Source: Heligmosomoides polygyrus polygyrus
Taxonomy: Eukaryota > Nematoda > Chromadorea > Rhabditida > Heligmosomidae
Assembly (NCBI GenBank): GCA_947396885.1
Contig: OX377201.1
Span: forward strand, 68,484,983-68,548,982
Direction: 5' to 3'
DNA: 64,000 bases
Part shown: positions 41,501-52,629 of the stretch, in pieces
How positions within the stretch are numbered: the first letter of the stretch is position 1
Layout: each line of letters begins with the position of its first letter
The notes under the pieces: model-generated
The model's database searches: none
What the model was told of the DNA's origin: nothing
What the model saw: only the letters and a program-made list of their open reading frames with translations
Program-made: the position numbers and the translations under genes

Positions 41501-44500
41501 TAAAAGACAAATGAGCAAATTGTACCAACACGTATTCTAGTAGTACAGAACAAACATGAAATACAATACAAGCTCTGATAGAGCAAATCATTCTCTTTCG
41601 AATGCTGAATAGCGCTATGCAAGAGACCGCCGGAGAGATCCGCAATGAGTCGTTCAAAAAAACGGCGGGGACTCATGGGACAACCTAATACTTAGAGATT
41701 TAATTAATTAACGTATATTAATAACTGATTCTATTGTTTATCTTTTCGAGATTGGACATCGGTTGACGAATAAATTCACGCTCATTGGTGACAGCAAAGA
41801 GAAGGAAATAGAGCTAACATGCGGTTATGTAAGGATTCAAGAAATGTCCTCTAAAGGCTACTGTAGATTCAATAGCTTTAGTTTGTAGTCTAATGGTTAG
41901 CTTCTTACGATTAGTATAGCTTCCAAGTTATTTGAGTTAGTAGAAAACTTCATCTGTATTGCATTCACTGTCAGTTTCAAGGTCACTGTCCTGCTATAAG
42001 TCGGGCGCGTGGAGTGTAGTAGGGGGAGGTGCCGGTGCAGCCGATACCTGTAGCCGGATTCATGAAGCGGCGGGAGCGGGAGAAATGCGATATCATCTCT
42101 CGCCTCTCTCTCCCGCCTCGCTCTCTTACCCGGTCGCTTCCCGTGGGAAGCCGGGAACGTTCCCGGGAACGTTCATGAATCTGGCTACTGGTCCTTGATT
42201 TCCCGCCCAGGCCAACCAACCCTTCCATCGCTCCGCCGAAAGTGACTTGATACCAGACTTCTCTGGGAAGGATAAAGCGCTGCCTTGCTCATCGGCGGCC
42301 ACCGCAGTGTAGTAGGGGGAGGTGCCGGTGCAGGTCATTGTCTGACCAAATACGCATTCAAATCGCCTCCACGACATTCCGTACGAGTAGAATGCGTGGT
42401 GCACTCAAAAAGGATTGAGTAACGCCATACTTTACGATTATACCCGGCTTAAACGCGGCTTGTGACAGTACAGCTACACGTGTTCCGACAAACCAACACC
42501 ACAAAAAACTGGACCTCGAATATCAACATGAAGAATGGTCAGAGGAAACTGTATTGGAACTACTTCACCTTCGTGCGAACTGGGTTACATGGACGAATAT
42601 TGAAGAAACTCGAGTGCCTTCCCCAAATTTTTCTAGCTTTATAGCGAAGTGAAGTCATTTTTGTCCTGTCTACTGACATTTTGTCGGAGCTGCACACCCA
42701 TTCGTAAAATTTTTATTCCTCATTGCTGCACACGACTGCCCATCCAGCTGCAATCCAAAATGAGGGAATGGCATCCGTGAGGAGTGAATTATATCAATAA
42801 CGATTCATAGGGTAATCACAAGATAACGGTCCAACGTTTCTGGCAAGGAGCGTATTTGGCCTAAGGTAAGACTGAAGAGGAATACACGATTGTCATCGGT
42901 AACCGTGCCACTTTTATCTTTATATTTTCTGTTAGTGTCCGCTAGTAGGTGGGCACGTTAAGACGCAAAACTTTTGCGGGTCATTGCTAAGAGCTCGGCG
43001 TTTTAAAACAAGAATATGTATATGAATGCAGATAGAGGGAAAGGGAAGACAAAGATTTTTCAGCCCTCAAAAGATAACCTGAAGGCACATACTCCGAGTT
43101 GGACTGAAACAGCCACTAGCCATATCTCGAACTAGTGGAAACATTGCGTCTCTCGTCTCATCACACGACAAGGGTTGGCATTCCGGTCACCTTTTCAGAG
43201 CGCGAGTCGCCGAGACGCTGGCGGTGTGGCGGTCGGCTTCCGACCAAATTGCCATCCGAAACCTTCCGGTGGCTGCAAGTGCGACATCACCGAGGGAGAA
43301 ATCGCCACCGAAATCGAGTTCGACACCAACGAGGAGTGCAAGAAGCCGATCGAGTGTCAGTTTCCCTTCAAAATGATCCAAAAGCGCTGCTCTCCATAAA
43401 TTCTTGGAAGTGTACGGATCAACGCAGATAAAGGCGCAGAAAATGTTGGGACCAAGAAAGTAAAGAGCGTTGAATATCGTTTCTATATAGTTATAATGTT
43501 GTAAAAGAAGACATTCTCTTCTCACTAAACGTCCTTTCATTTAAGCTCAGGCTCACAGACATCTTGAGCTTAGGTACTTTATTTCGCATTATCGTGACAG
43601 CTGTTGTTTTAGTGGTGACAGCAGAAAACAAAAAGGAGCTGAACAAGGAGATCGAAGAGAAGTTTGGAGATTTCAAGGTGAGTCCTTCTAAACCTTTCCG
43701 GTCGGCCGCTATATTCTGAGAAATTCGCTATACGCTTTGTTTTGGTTCCTGTTTCCCAAGACGCTTTCTTAACTGCCCCATAAATTGTCAGCGGGGCTCA
43801 GCGTCTGGAGCGCCTGAACCTTGGGGACTGTGATAGCTCTGAGCAAGGCTTCTCTCTGCTAGAATTCGTACCAGACAAACACAGCCATTTGTCACCGTGT
43901 TCGAAGAGAGTATATGACAGAAGATCCCCATGTGGGTGTTTCCGCCGCTGGACGTTAATCTTCTGGGGTCTTAAGGGTTTTGCGTGACGGGCTATGACTG
44001 AGTGTATGTGTGTGTGTGTGCTTTAAGAGAGGGTCGAGGGGATGGACGAAGCAGCGGACTGCTATCTTTCCAAATGCAGTCTTTGCTCCTTCGTCATTAG
44101 AAAGACTTTACAACTAGCCATGACTATTAACCAACCTGCATGAGTGGCCACAGCCAATTCTGCCGTCACTTCTACGGAACACGGCATTCTCGCTCAAGTA
44201 CATGATTTGGTTTTTACATTAGTACGAAAATGAAGATTTAACCTCTCAAAGTTTAGTAAATTTCTCAACTTCTATGCAATTAAAGATGTTAACTAACGCG
44301 AGCGCTCTGTCTTTCAAGGTTTAGAAATGGCTTAAGGGTCAGTACAGGGTGCGTAAAAAGTATGGACGCAGTAAATGGCGGTTGTGGAAATAGTAGTGCG
44401 CAGTAAGTTTTTAAATATTCACTTGAAAGTACACGATAGAATGACTCATAATCGACATTGGCTCCTTTACAGTGAATACAGGAGCGAAAACGACGGAAAA

Positions 44501-47500
44501 ATTCATGAGCACGCGCTTTGTGACTGGTCACTTCTGTTGAAAGTAGCCCAGACCTCGTTTTCCAAAATCTCCTAAAAGAGCAATGCAGCGGATTCATGTT
44601 TAAGCTGTGCTCGTCGGAGAAGCTGTCCACACCTGCATGCGTTATCTGTTCGAAAAGTAGAAAGAGAAAGTTGGGGCTGAAACAAAAAGTATGTAGGTGC
44701 GTCAATACTTTTTGCGCACCCTGTACTTCCTTTACCAATCACTACTCTCGCGGTCAGTTGATACATTAATTCAAGAACTCCGCAGGGAATTTTCCAATGT
44801 GCAGCCGATTGATACCGATTTCGCTTCTTATCTATTCATTCAAAACAAGTCCTTATATGGATCCTTGACCTTTCTCTTCGCTTTTACCTTTTTTGCTAGA
44901 AATGTGAGTGAATCGCAGGTACTGAATGGCATGCGACCTTCCTTGTGGTTCAGACTGAGAGGGTCTATTGGCGGAATTTGCTCTAAGGGGAGATTACCTC
45001 GTAAAATATTGGCGTAAAGAAAGAAAGGTCAGGTCGGTAATGTTTTTAAAGCAGAGATTCGAGCCAGATAAAGCGATCTGCGTTGCTAGTTGACACGTGG
45101 AGGCCGGCAGAAAAGTCTTACAAACGGTAGTACCCCATCTTGAGCGCCTTTTTTTCGAGGTGGTTGGTGGAGCGGGAGAGTCTTTGTTACTCTTCCAAGA
45201 GTTTGACCCAGTTTCCGTGAATTCTTTGCCAAAATGTAAGTTGCGTAAGCAGATCATGTACAAGTTTTAAACTTCGTAGCCATGCTTAAGCCACTAAAGA
45301 TCAGATCCCACCCCCTCGGCCCACATATGTCGAAGAAATTTGTTGAGCAGGTAGCGTAATAAGGGGAAAAGGAATTAGAGGCGTTCGCCAAGCATGCGGA
45401 AACCTATATTACTGTCAACGTCGTCATTTTTAGGACAACTGCTTTCCGAAGCCGTCCGGAGGCTGCAAGTGCAATGTAGATCTTGGACATGGCGAAGAGG
45501 TCGTTGAATATTCCACTCCAGCACAGTGCAAAAAGAGCATTGAAAGTGAGCAATTTCAAATTCGACTAAAATTATCACTGCCGAGCAAGCGAGTATTTTC
45601 CTCGGAGCAAAACAGGCGCACATTGCAGTGCGCTATCGTAAGAATAATTTGAAAACTGGCACGTGTCCGATTGCTTGGTGACGACATCGAAACCCAGGTG
45701 TAGAATGAAATATTCGTTGCCATGCAGCGAAAAGCAGCACATAGCATTGTACACACGTCAGGAGGCCCAGAATACCTCCAACTGTGACCTGGGAGACATG
45801 AGAAATTTTCTGATTAGAGGACATAAAAATAGATAACGATCTGCGCCTTCACCCAATGCAGCTTGAATACGCATTACTTGAATCTTCATTCACCTGCAGT
45901 GGTCAGCCGAGGCAAAGCTGAGTCGTTATTTTTCAAAGAAGTCTGCCAGTCTGCTTCATCTCGAAGAACTCTTGGCTGTCAACTGTTCGAACTATGTGCA
46001 TTATTACTGATTCACTATACAAAAGGCGCGTGCGAATGGTGAAAGCCTCCTTCGCCCGCGCTCTTAAACAGTGGAACGTACGGCGCAGCGTTGATTAATG
46101 GGTCGTCTTCTGACGACGACCTTTCTTACTCCTAATGTATGAAAGATACCCACGACACGACGTGGTGAACCCTTCGAACACGTGTTGCGCCCACCCAAAG
46201 TAGTAATTTACTTAGAGTCGATGCGCTTGCTCTCAATGCTGACTTAGAGAACTCCGAAAGTTAACGATTCCGCGGAAGTTACTCACGTTCAGATTCTTAG
46301 CTGGTCGGAGAAGTACGCACTCTTTTGTGGTGCAAGAATTTTGCCGGAAGATTTCGAATAGGAGCGCTATGACCATTGTCACCTTCTAGCTAATCAGGCT
46401 CGTGGAATGCTATGGGAAGAGGTCTCCCCTTTAAGTGAAGCTTTCTCAGCAGTGCTTGTCTTCAGCTGCAAGGAAGAGGCGATTCCAGATGAAGTCAGCA
46501 GCTCGCACTCAGAACGAGAGAGGGAAGAAAGGCTTCGGCGTGGTCCCTTCGGATTCGTCTCTGCACTACTTGCCCCTCCAGCAGACTGAGGCTTTATTTT
46601 TATTGTACGCAACTTCTCCATATTGAGTACAATTAGGGGTCGATGCGCTTGTCTGGCTGGTCACCGCGCTTTTGTGCATGAATCTATATGACACAGAATA
46701 ATGGACAGGGCGAATCCACGTTGACTTTCAATACAGGGTGTCCCGAAAATGTTCACACAAAATAATTATTTGGGCCAAGTATGTGCTTGTTTAAATTGCC
46801 TCTATGATATGCCATAGAAATAGGAGACGTGGCACATCTAGAAAAGGTTGGAATTGCTTGACGCTGTCCTTTACTAGGCTAGAGGTTCGGGAGATATAAG
46901 GGGAACGTGTATATTTGAAGCGATCAACTGGAAAACTGAGTAGCTTTGGTTAACAACGACCTATTCCGTTGAAGATGGAGTGGAAAAAAGACGATACACA
47001 TCTAGTACATTGCGCATCGCATGGCTGTGAACGAAGCCGTGAGCGGGTAGGTCCAATAGTAGCGAAACACAGCCAGATCGTCTTATGTCGGTAGTCACTT
47101 TAAGCCTACAGTTCCTTACCGAATCGCCCTACAGTGCGAGCAGCGTTATGTCAACCCGCCTTGAAGGAGGCTTGGCTTGCGCTGGTGTAAAGTAGATTCG
47201 TCCGGTCCCCAAAGACGTTAATTCGGGATTCGGTGGCGTATGCGGTAGCGCTATAGCGGAGAAGAGCTGTACATTCTCCTCGATTCACAGCAACTGAGTC
47301 AATCACAGCAACTGAGCAAAGCAACTGAGTCAATCACAAAGTAGACAAGCATGCGATGATGTGCTGTTGTGATGTCTAAGCAGTCTACACATTTCCCATC
47401 ATTTCCCACTGCATTTTCCCCTTTGTCGCGGCATCAGCGTTAGTGAATCTTTGTAGCAAAATTTAAGCAATGGATACCGGTGTGGGGAGGCATCGCCCAC

Positions 47501-48664
47501 AGAAACTAATCCATTATCTGATGTCGATCTCAACCCAGAAAAACGGATACTATTTGGTGGCGCGTCAACGGCGTTAGCCGCACTCTATTAGTAGTGGTGC
47601 CAAAATGTTTCTTAAGGGAACACTTGAACCTATTAAGAAGATCAACTTCCGACCACTTTCAGGTCAGACCGCCGAGCACAAGAAGGAGCTAAACGAGGAG
47701 ATTAAGGAGAAATTCGGCGATTTCAAGGTAATCGTTTTCTTCGTCTTCACCTTTCTTTCTTTGTTCCATGCTCCTTCACCAGATGATCCATATAACTTTC
47801 CCATGGTATCTCATGGAATTGGCTTGAAGGCATGTTTTATTCATTGTCAAACGGTTTAATACCTCTCCATGTTTGAAAGTAATAGAGGAGCTGCTATCAT
47901 AAATAAAGCGGAGACCAAGTGAAAGAACATATAGGAATCACCCATCTCTAATGCATAGTAGTCGCGGTCCGAACTTTGCACACACCTCAGTGCTGCAAAC
48001 GTGCTCCGCTCGAGCTCCGGCTTCAAGGGAGAATGTTTCTAGGAGAACTGCTTCCCGAAACCGTCGGGAGGATGCAAGTGCAACGAGAAGGACGCTCACG
48101 GCAATGAGGTGGTCACCGCTTACAACCAGGCCTCGGAGTGCAGAGTGTCGGTAGGGCCGTTGGCATCTCCGTGTCCATCCGTCGGAGTGAGGCTGAGCTT
48201 CCGTATTCCAGCGCGTGAAGCGCGACGTTGGTGTCGCCACACAGCGTCAGCCCGCCAACGTCCAACAGCCACAGCAGAAGCTTCGCCCCCGTGACCCGCC
48301 GAGCCAGAATGTCCGCGACCCTGTTAGGTAGCAGGCGACCATTCTTTTGCCTCTGAAATCCTTCTCAGCCTAAGAGCAGTTAATTCCAGGGAGCGAGCTC
48401 AAGCCAACTACGCCGCCGTGCTGGACGAGCTGCACAACAAGTTCAAGGGCCTGAAGGAGGGCTGCTTCCCACGACCAAAGGGTGAGTGGGTTCCTCGCCT
48501 TCTATGGAGCAGTCATTCGTGGAAAACAGCTGCAAGCAACTTCAGGATGTCTCTGTGTGATCGGGAAAACCGCCGAGGGCAGGGACATCACCGAGCGCCG
48601 CATGAAGGATAGCGACTGCAAGTGCAAAGCTGGTGAGAGAGGACCCGGTTGCCAAGCAGCTTGA
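38570..48664 (+). CDS. Secreted cysteine-rich repeat protein (8 exons, about 254 aa)
   Basis: Proposed exons: 38570-38620, 43199-43355, 43613-43677, 45434-45545, 47663-47727, 48043-48146, 48390-48481 and 48546-48664. They sum to 765 bases, every junction has compatible phase, and a TGA closes the frame. Exon 1 encodes a signal peptide (MMCRLVLSLFLLAVAVQ). The mature part alternates a charged helical spacer (TAEHKKELNEEIKEKFGDFK and a variant) with a cysteine module (NCFPKPSGGCKC, about 20 residues, then EC or QC). Spacer exons are both exactly 65 bases. The last exon ends DCKCKAGERGPGCQAA. Three similar modules and one variant (GCFPRPKGGCLCVIG) are present. I do not recognise the family; an extracellular role is inferred. 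The joining of exon 1 over a 4.6 kb intron is the least certain step. Confidence 0.65.
40080..41688. mobile_element. Palindromic mariner-derived foldback element, copy 3
   Basis: TTAGGTTGTCCCATGAGTCC and its inverse are flanked by TA (40078-40079 and 41689-41690). The arms match over about 750 bases with the fold near 40950. The region near the fold carries the same mariner transposase segment as copy 1. It lies within the proposed first intron of the secreted repeat gene. Confidence 0.85.
42014..42332 (+). repeat. Direct repeat flanking a small GC-rich element
   Basis: GTGTAGTAGGGGGAGGTGCC followed by GGTGCAG occurs at about 42014-42040 and again at 42306-42332 in the same orientation. Confidence 0.8.
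42051..42187. mobile_element. Small inverted-repeat element (about 137 bp)
   Basis: TAGCCGGATTCATGAA at the left and TTCATGAATCTGGCTA at the right are inverse ends. CTG flanks both sides and could be a 3-bp duplication, as in PIF/Harbinger elements. The interior is unusually rich in GGGAG and CTCTC motifs. It lies in the proposed first intron of the secreted gene. Confidence 0.55.
42353..42428 (+). repeat. Dispersed short repeat, copy 2
   Basis: CATTCAAATCGCCTCCACGA, then CGAGTAGAATGCGTGGTGCA and AAAAAGGATTGAGTAACGCC. This is close to the family consensus. Confidence 0.7.
44345..44723. mobile_element. Mariner-related MITE in intron
   Basis: The inverted ends CAGGGTGCGTAAAAAGTATG and CAGGGTGCGCAAAAAGTATT are bordered by TA (44343-44344 and 44724-44725). 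The 379-bp element has no transposase. It lies in the proposed third intron of the secreted repeat gene. Confidence 0.85.
46734..46760 (+). mobile_element. Isolated mariner-type end
   Basis: TACAGGGTGTCCCGAAAATG resembles a mariner terminus next to TA. No opposite end was found. Confidence 0.35.
46790..46860 (+). repeat. Dispersed short repeat, copy 3 (diverged)
   Basis: TTTAAATTGCCTCTATGATA, then AGAAATAGGAGACGTGGCAC and ATCTAGAAAAGG. It is more diverged than other copies. Confidence 0.45.
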
Positions 48665-48836
48665 GGCCTTGGCCATCTTCCGTCGAAGCTAAAAACACTT
48701 CTCACTGCGAAATCGCACTACTTCCTCAACTATTTAATTCTCGCCCCGCTCTTTTTGGTCCGGCAGATTGTGCTGCACACTGTAAATTGCCAGCATCTGA
48801 TTCTTAAACTTCATACGCCTGTTCTTAAAGATGAAA

Positions 48837-48842
48837 AATAAA
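48837..48842 (+). terminator. Polyadenylation signal AATAAA of secreted repeat gene
   Basis: AATAAA lies 173 bases after the stop codon at 48662-48664, followed by a T-rich region with TTGTTGTC. This placement supports 48664 as the end of the coding region. Confidence 0.6.
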
Positions 48843-50049
48843 TTCCATTACATTGTTGTCTTTATCTTCGAGTTAGCCAGAGTGTCCTAGTGACTCTTGA
48901 CAGCACATGGAAAGGGCCTTGAATGTGTCGTAAAAGACAAGGCTTAGAAAAAAAAGCTGAATTTCTTTGTGCGGAGGAAGGATTTGCAACTACGAACCTA
49001 TCTCAGTGATTTCAGTATATGGACCAGAACAATATAAAGCTGCAAGTGATGCTATTCAACGAACCGAACAACACCATTTGTTTGTTGGCCATTACGAGTA
49101 GAGTACACAGCGTTGGCTCTTCAGCTTCAAAATTCTTGCTGTGCATGCACTGACCCTAAACTAGACAGAACACCGGGTTCTAACCCACTACTCTGCCCTC
49201 CTGGGCATTATTTTCGGTTTATTCTTAATGGTGCGCCAATCAATTTGCCAACAAACAGATGATCTCGAGGGAGGCGGCTGGCGCGCAATGCCGGGTCATA
49301 AATCTTCAGGCAGCACAACGCATCTGTGTAGACACTCGTGTAGTCGTCTAGCCACTGAAGCCCGTGATCCTAGGGAGTTCTGGGGAGCCTCCAATTTTCT
49401 TTGGTCAATTTTGCTTACATGCATAGTTGGTTTGCGTCGTCGTCAACGTCTCATTCGAGAGCAAAAAATCGCCAAACCCTTTCTTGTTTTCTTGGAATGT
49501 GAACACGGCGCAGATGTCTCGGGAAGTTCGCTAGAAATCTCTTCACACTGATCAAAGCAATACGTCCAGCTAATTCCGCTGAAAAGTTGAACGAGTTTTC
49601 TCTTTAATTCGTCATAGGAAAATCCGTTGTCGGAAAAATGCTACTCCAAGACAACCCTCGCATTTCCGAAGTTCCGGAAAGATGGATATATCCAGTCTCC
49701 TTTAAAGTGATAAGTATGAGTGTATAAGTAAGGGCTGTTCCGCTCAGGCTGGTCGCGTTGATCTCTTCATTTTGCCAGTGGCCGTGTGCATTTTTCGTTG
49801 TGCACCGACTGGCACCAAGCTATCAATTACCTGACGCTCACCACTTTTCGGTGAAGAAGCTTACAGGGCTATGAGCGAATAAGTAGGCAATATGTAGGAA
49901 GTCCTATAATATACAAGAATAGAAGATAAATACTTCATCATTTAGTTGCAAAATTGTGCAAATGACTAATCCACGAGAAGCATTCCTTGTTCCGATGAAG
50001 TCACCAGACTTTTCTCCAGGTCCGACTATCGTGGAATCTCGGCATCGGT
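48843..50049. other. Unassigned intergenic sequence
   Basis: No supported gene was found. A B-box-like GGGTTAGAACCC occurs on the minus strand near 49170-49185, without a convincing tRNA fold. Confidence 0.45.
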
Positions 50050-50104
50050 GTTTGTTGTTTGTTGATGTTGATAAGCCACACGAGATTGGTAAATGCGTTT
50101 TATT

Positions 50105-50141
50105 GGCCGACGTTTCGGCAAAATCGCCTTCTTCAAGGGCC
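50105..50141 (-). ncRNA. Hammerhead-like motif with one core substitution
   Basis: Read on the minus strand: GGCCC, TTGAAGA, GGC-GATTTT-GCC, GAAA, CGTC, GGCC. GGCC pairs with GGCC as stem I and GGC with GCC as stem II. The first core reads UUGAAGA in place of CUGANGA, so activity is doubtful. The position relative to the endonuclease matches the copy at 28655-28691. Confidence 0.5.
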
Positions 50142-50397
50142 TAAATGAGACAGAACATTCGCAAAGTTGAACGACCAAATCCCTCAACAAAGCCTTACAG
50201 GAAAGTTGATGTAGTACTACTCAGCAAACCAAAGAGATCAACTGCGAAGAACCAACCTTAGGTGGATCCACGGAAGTGGAGAAGAGACCACAAGCTAGGC
50301 AGTCGGTACTTTAGATCGTGCCTGTGTTGTGGAGGTATTGGTTTATATAGGGCAATGACTGCCCTCGCACTGACCCAGGTCAGACCGCGGCCCAGAC

Positions 50398-51555
50398 CTA
50401 GGTCAGCCCACAGAGTCCCAAAAACGGGGAAAGTTCGCTGGTGATCGCAAGACATTCCTCTTTCCGGTTAATTTTTGGGTTTTTAGAATGGATCCAAAAG
50501 GCCTCCAGTGTCTTTCGCGCAGTGATGTCGGATTCCAGGCCAAGAATTTTGACCGAAATGTCGAAATCTTCCCCTGCATGCCTTTCAACCCGATGGGTGC
50601 CCAGTGGAGTGGACAGCCGCGACCTGGATTTGCCCTGCAGGTGTTCCTTGATCCGAATGTGGAGGGGTCGCGCCGTCTCTCCAACGTATTGGTCGCCACA
50701 GGCGCAGCAAGAGATTAAGTAGATGGTTCCACTCTTGCTGCAGTCGCACGGTTTCCCCCAGGGACAAACTACACAATTAGGGGTCACGCACTCTTGGTCG
50801 TATATGCGGTTCCTGACAAGCTGCTTCTTTAAAGTGTCAGGTGGTATTTCTACCAGCGAGACGAGCTTGTCTAGGTCACATCTCCTCAGGCAAAGCCTTA
50901 CGGCTTTGCTAACCTCATCGGAGAGGAACGGCATACAGAATGCTATTTTGTTGTCCCTAGAGTCTCCGGAGACTCCTGAACGAGAGATGTTACTGCTGTG
51001 GCCCCTAGTGAAAGGACCTAGAGGAGTATACCCATTAGATACAGCAATATCGCGCGCCTTATTGATGGAGTATTGTCTTTCCATGGCACCTGTGCAGACC
51101 TCTTTTGCTGTCCGAAACATGTTACGGACTACCGCTCGTTTGGTCTGAATGGGGTGTGAGGAACAGTAATGGACTAGGATGTTCCTGTTGGAAGGCTTGC
51201 GATACCACCTTGTTCTATAAGATCCATTGGCAATGGAGATTTCGACATTTAGGAACGAGAGCCAATTATTTTCAGGCTTCTCCCTGGTGAGCCTTATGTT
51301 TCGAGACTGGTTGTTCAACAGTTCGAAACACTTATCCATTTCCTGTTGTGTGGAGCAAACCACAAAACAATCGTCGATATACCTGCAGTATAGCATAGGT
51401 AATCGACTCAGGATGGGGCTCTCAATTTTAGCCATAAATGCAATGGCAAGAACAGGTGCCAAACGCTGTCCCATGGCTAGTCCCCTAGTCTGCATGTAGT
51501 AATTTCCCGACCACTTAAAAATGGTGCAGCTGAGACACTCTTTAAGAAGTGTCAT
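50398..51555 (-). pseudogene. Penelope-like reverse transcriptase/GIY-YIG endonuclease, N-terminal part missing
   Basis: The continuous 385-residue frame has RT motifs GLAMGQRLAPVLAIAFM (about 25-41) and the catalytic YIDD (59-62), a conserved IRLTREKPENNWLSFLNVEI thumb segment (87-106), a linker with a cysteine cluster (CVTPNCVVC, 256-264, then CDC), and a GIY-YIG endonuclease (GTIYLI at 276-281; QYVGETARPLHIRIKEH at 289-305). The frame ends RKEECLAITSELSPFL. Complete relatives are much longer, with RT fingers upstream; here a stop lies just before the first residues, so the copy is 5'-truncated. The protein nicks DNA and copies its RNA at the target. The uninterrupted frame suggests recent insertion. 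Confidence 0.85.
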
Positions 51556-51575
51556 AAAGGTGCCCCTGTCTCTTC

Positions 51576-52240
51576 AACTACGGCAGATGTGTGCGCTCTA
51601 AAACGCAGTGTACGCACAGTTGAAAAGTCTCCACATTAAGCAGGGGGAATAAGGCCATCAGCAAGACTGAAAACGGTTCTGTTGACTTTTCGAAAATGAA
51701 GCGTAAAGTGTTCGCACAATCCCATAATGCATTTGAGGGCGATTCGTTGCCGTTGGGAATCACGTTGCCACAATCACACGGTCCTACTCTACACAACGCA
51801 ACTCTGGAGAGGCAGACGTGTTTATTTGTCTAATGGACTGCTCGGTTGCGCGTCTCCACACTGAATCCGGTCCACTTCTCTCCGTCAGTCGTCCTAGTGC
51901 AGCCACTTCCATTTGCGGTACGGGTTGCGCGGCGCCTCCACTGCCGCCTCGTAAGAGGGTGCCGGCGGAGAAGCCTAAAAATCGTGTCTTAGAACTGGTT
52001 CAACCGCAGAGTCCGGATCTTTTTTCAGTGAAAGGGTGGAGGGAGTAATTGAAAGGGGAGGAAATACAAACTCCCACTGACCTTGAAAAGTGAATGCTTC
52101 AGCGAATATTAGGAGAAATTGTCTAGCGTCTAGTGCAGTGATTCTGTGAGGATCACCGCATTAGACGCATGAGCCACCGTAGAAAATAATACCATGGTCT
52201 AAAGGTTAGATTTCCAGCTTTTACAAAAACCAAAACTATT
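51576..52240. other. Unassigned sequence
   Basis: A 76-residue proline-rich plus-strand frame (51818-52048) has no recognised domain. No supported gene was identified. Confidence 0.4.
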
Positions 52241-52296
52241 CCAATGTTCTAACACATTTGCTCAAACCAGGAGTGCCTGGTAGAGAGGCTACACGT

Positions 52297-52606
52297 TGTT
52301 ACAGGATGTTTTGTTGCGATCAAAACTCTTGCGCCAGGCGGGACTCGAACCCGCACCTTCGGCTTTCCGGACAGCGATGTTCGCCTTACACAACCGGCGC
52401 TGTTTGACCGCACGTAACATCCGCGATATCCTCGAGGTCTGTCAGCACCCACCCGTGATACGGGAATGGGCCGGCCGCTGATATCAGCATGGAACCGGTA
52501 AAGCTGAAGACCTTACTAGTAACAATGCTTTAACACTTTTGCTTGAGCCTGGAGTGGTTGGTAGAGAGGCTATAAGAGAGTTTTGATCGCAACAAAACAT
52601 CCTGTA
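52297..52606. mobile_element. Inverted-end element containing a tRNA-like sequence
   Basis: GTTACAGGATGTTTTGTTGC followed by GATCAAAACTCT at 52297-52328 is repeated in inverse at about 52575-52606. A direct repeat with TAACAC(A/T)TTTGCT and GGTAGAGAGGCTA lies at about 52248-52290 and 52531-52573, and AAAACTATTCCA(A/C)TGTTC flanks both sides, suggesting repeated insertion or a dimeric structure. Confidence 0.6.
52331..52401 (-). repeat. tRNA-like sequence, probably not a functional tRNA gene
   Basis: Read on the minus strand, GCGCCGG and CTGGCGC form a 7-bp acceptor stem and GCGGG/CCCGC with TTCGAGT forms a perfect T arm. The anticodon arm has two mismatched pairs and C at the position before the putative CGG anticodon, which is normally U. 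It sits inside an inverted-end repeat. Confidence 0.5.
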
Positions 52607-52629
52607 ACAACAAAACTATTCCACTGTTC

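Larger units (their letters stand above)
50050..51575 (-). mobile_element. Penelope-like retroelement, 5'-truncated
   Basis: The minus-strand copy runs from about 51575 (first RT residues after a stop) to about 50050. It contains the C-terminal half of the reverse transcriptase, the GIY-YIG endonuclease, and a terminal segment with a hammerhead-like motif (50105-50141). The sequence CACACGAG near the end is shared with the copy at 28600-29735. It is the most intact Penelope-like copy in the window. Confidence 0.85.

Noticed and set aside
46394..46621. Minus-strand serine-rich frame
   Set aside because: Lies within an intron of the secreted repeat gene on the opposite strand with no domain or splice context.
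52331..52401. Functional tRNA gene with anticodon CGG
   Set aside because: Anticodon stem has two mismatches and the base before the anticodon is C; it lies within an inverted-end repeat.
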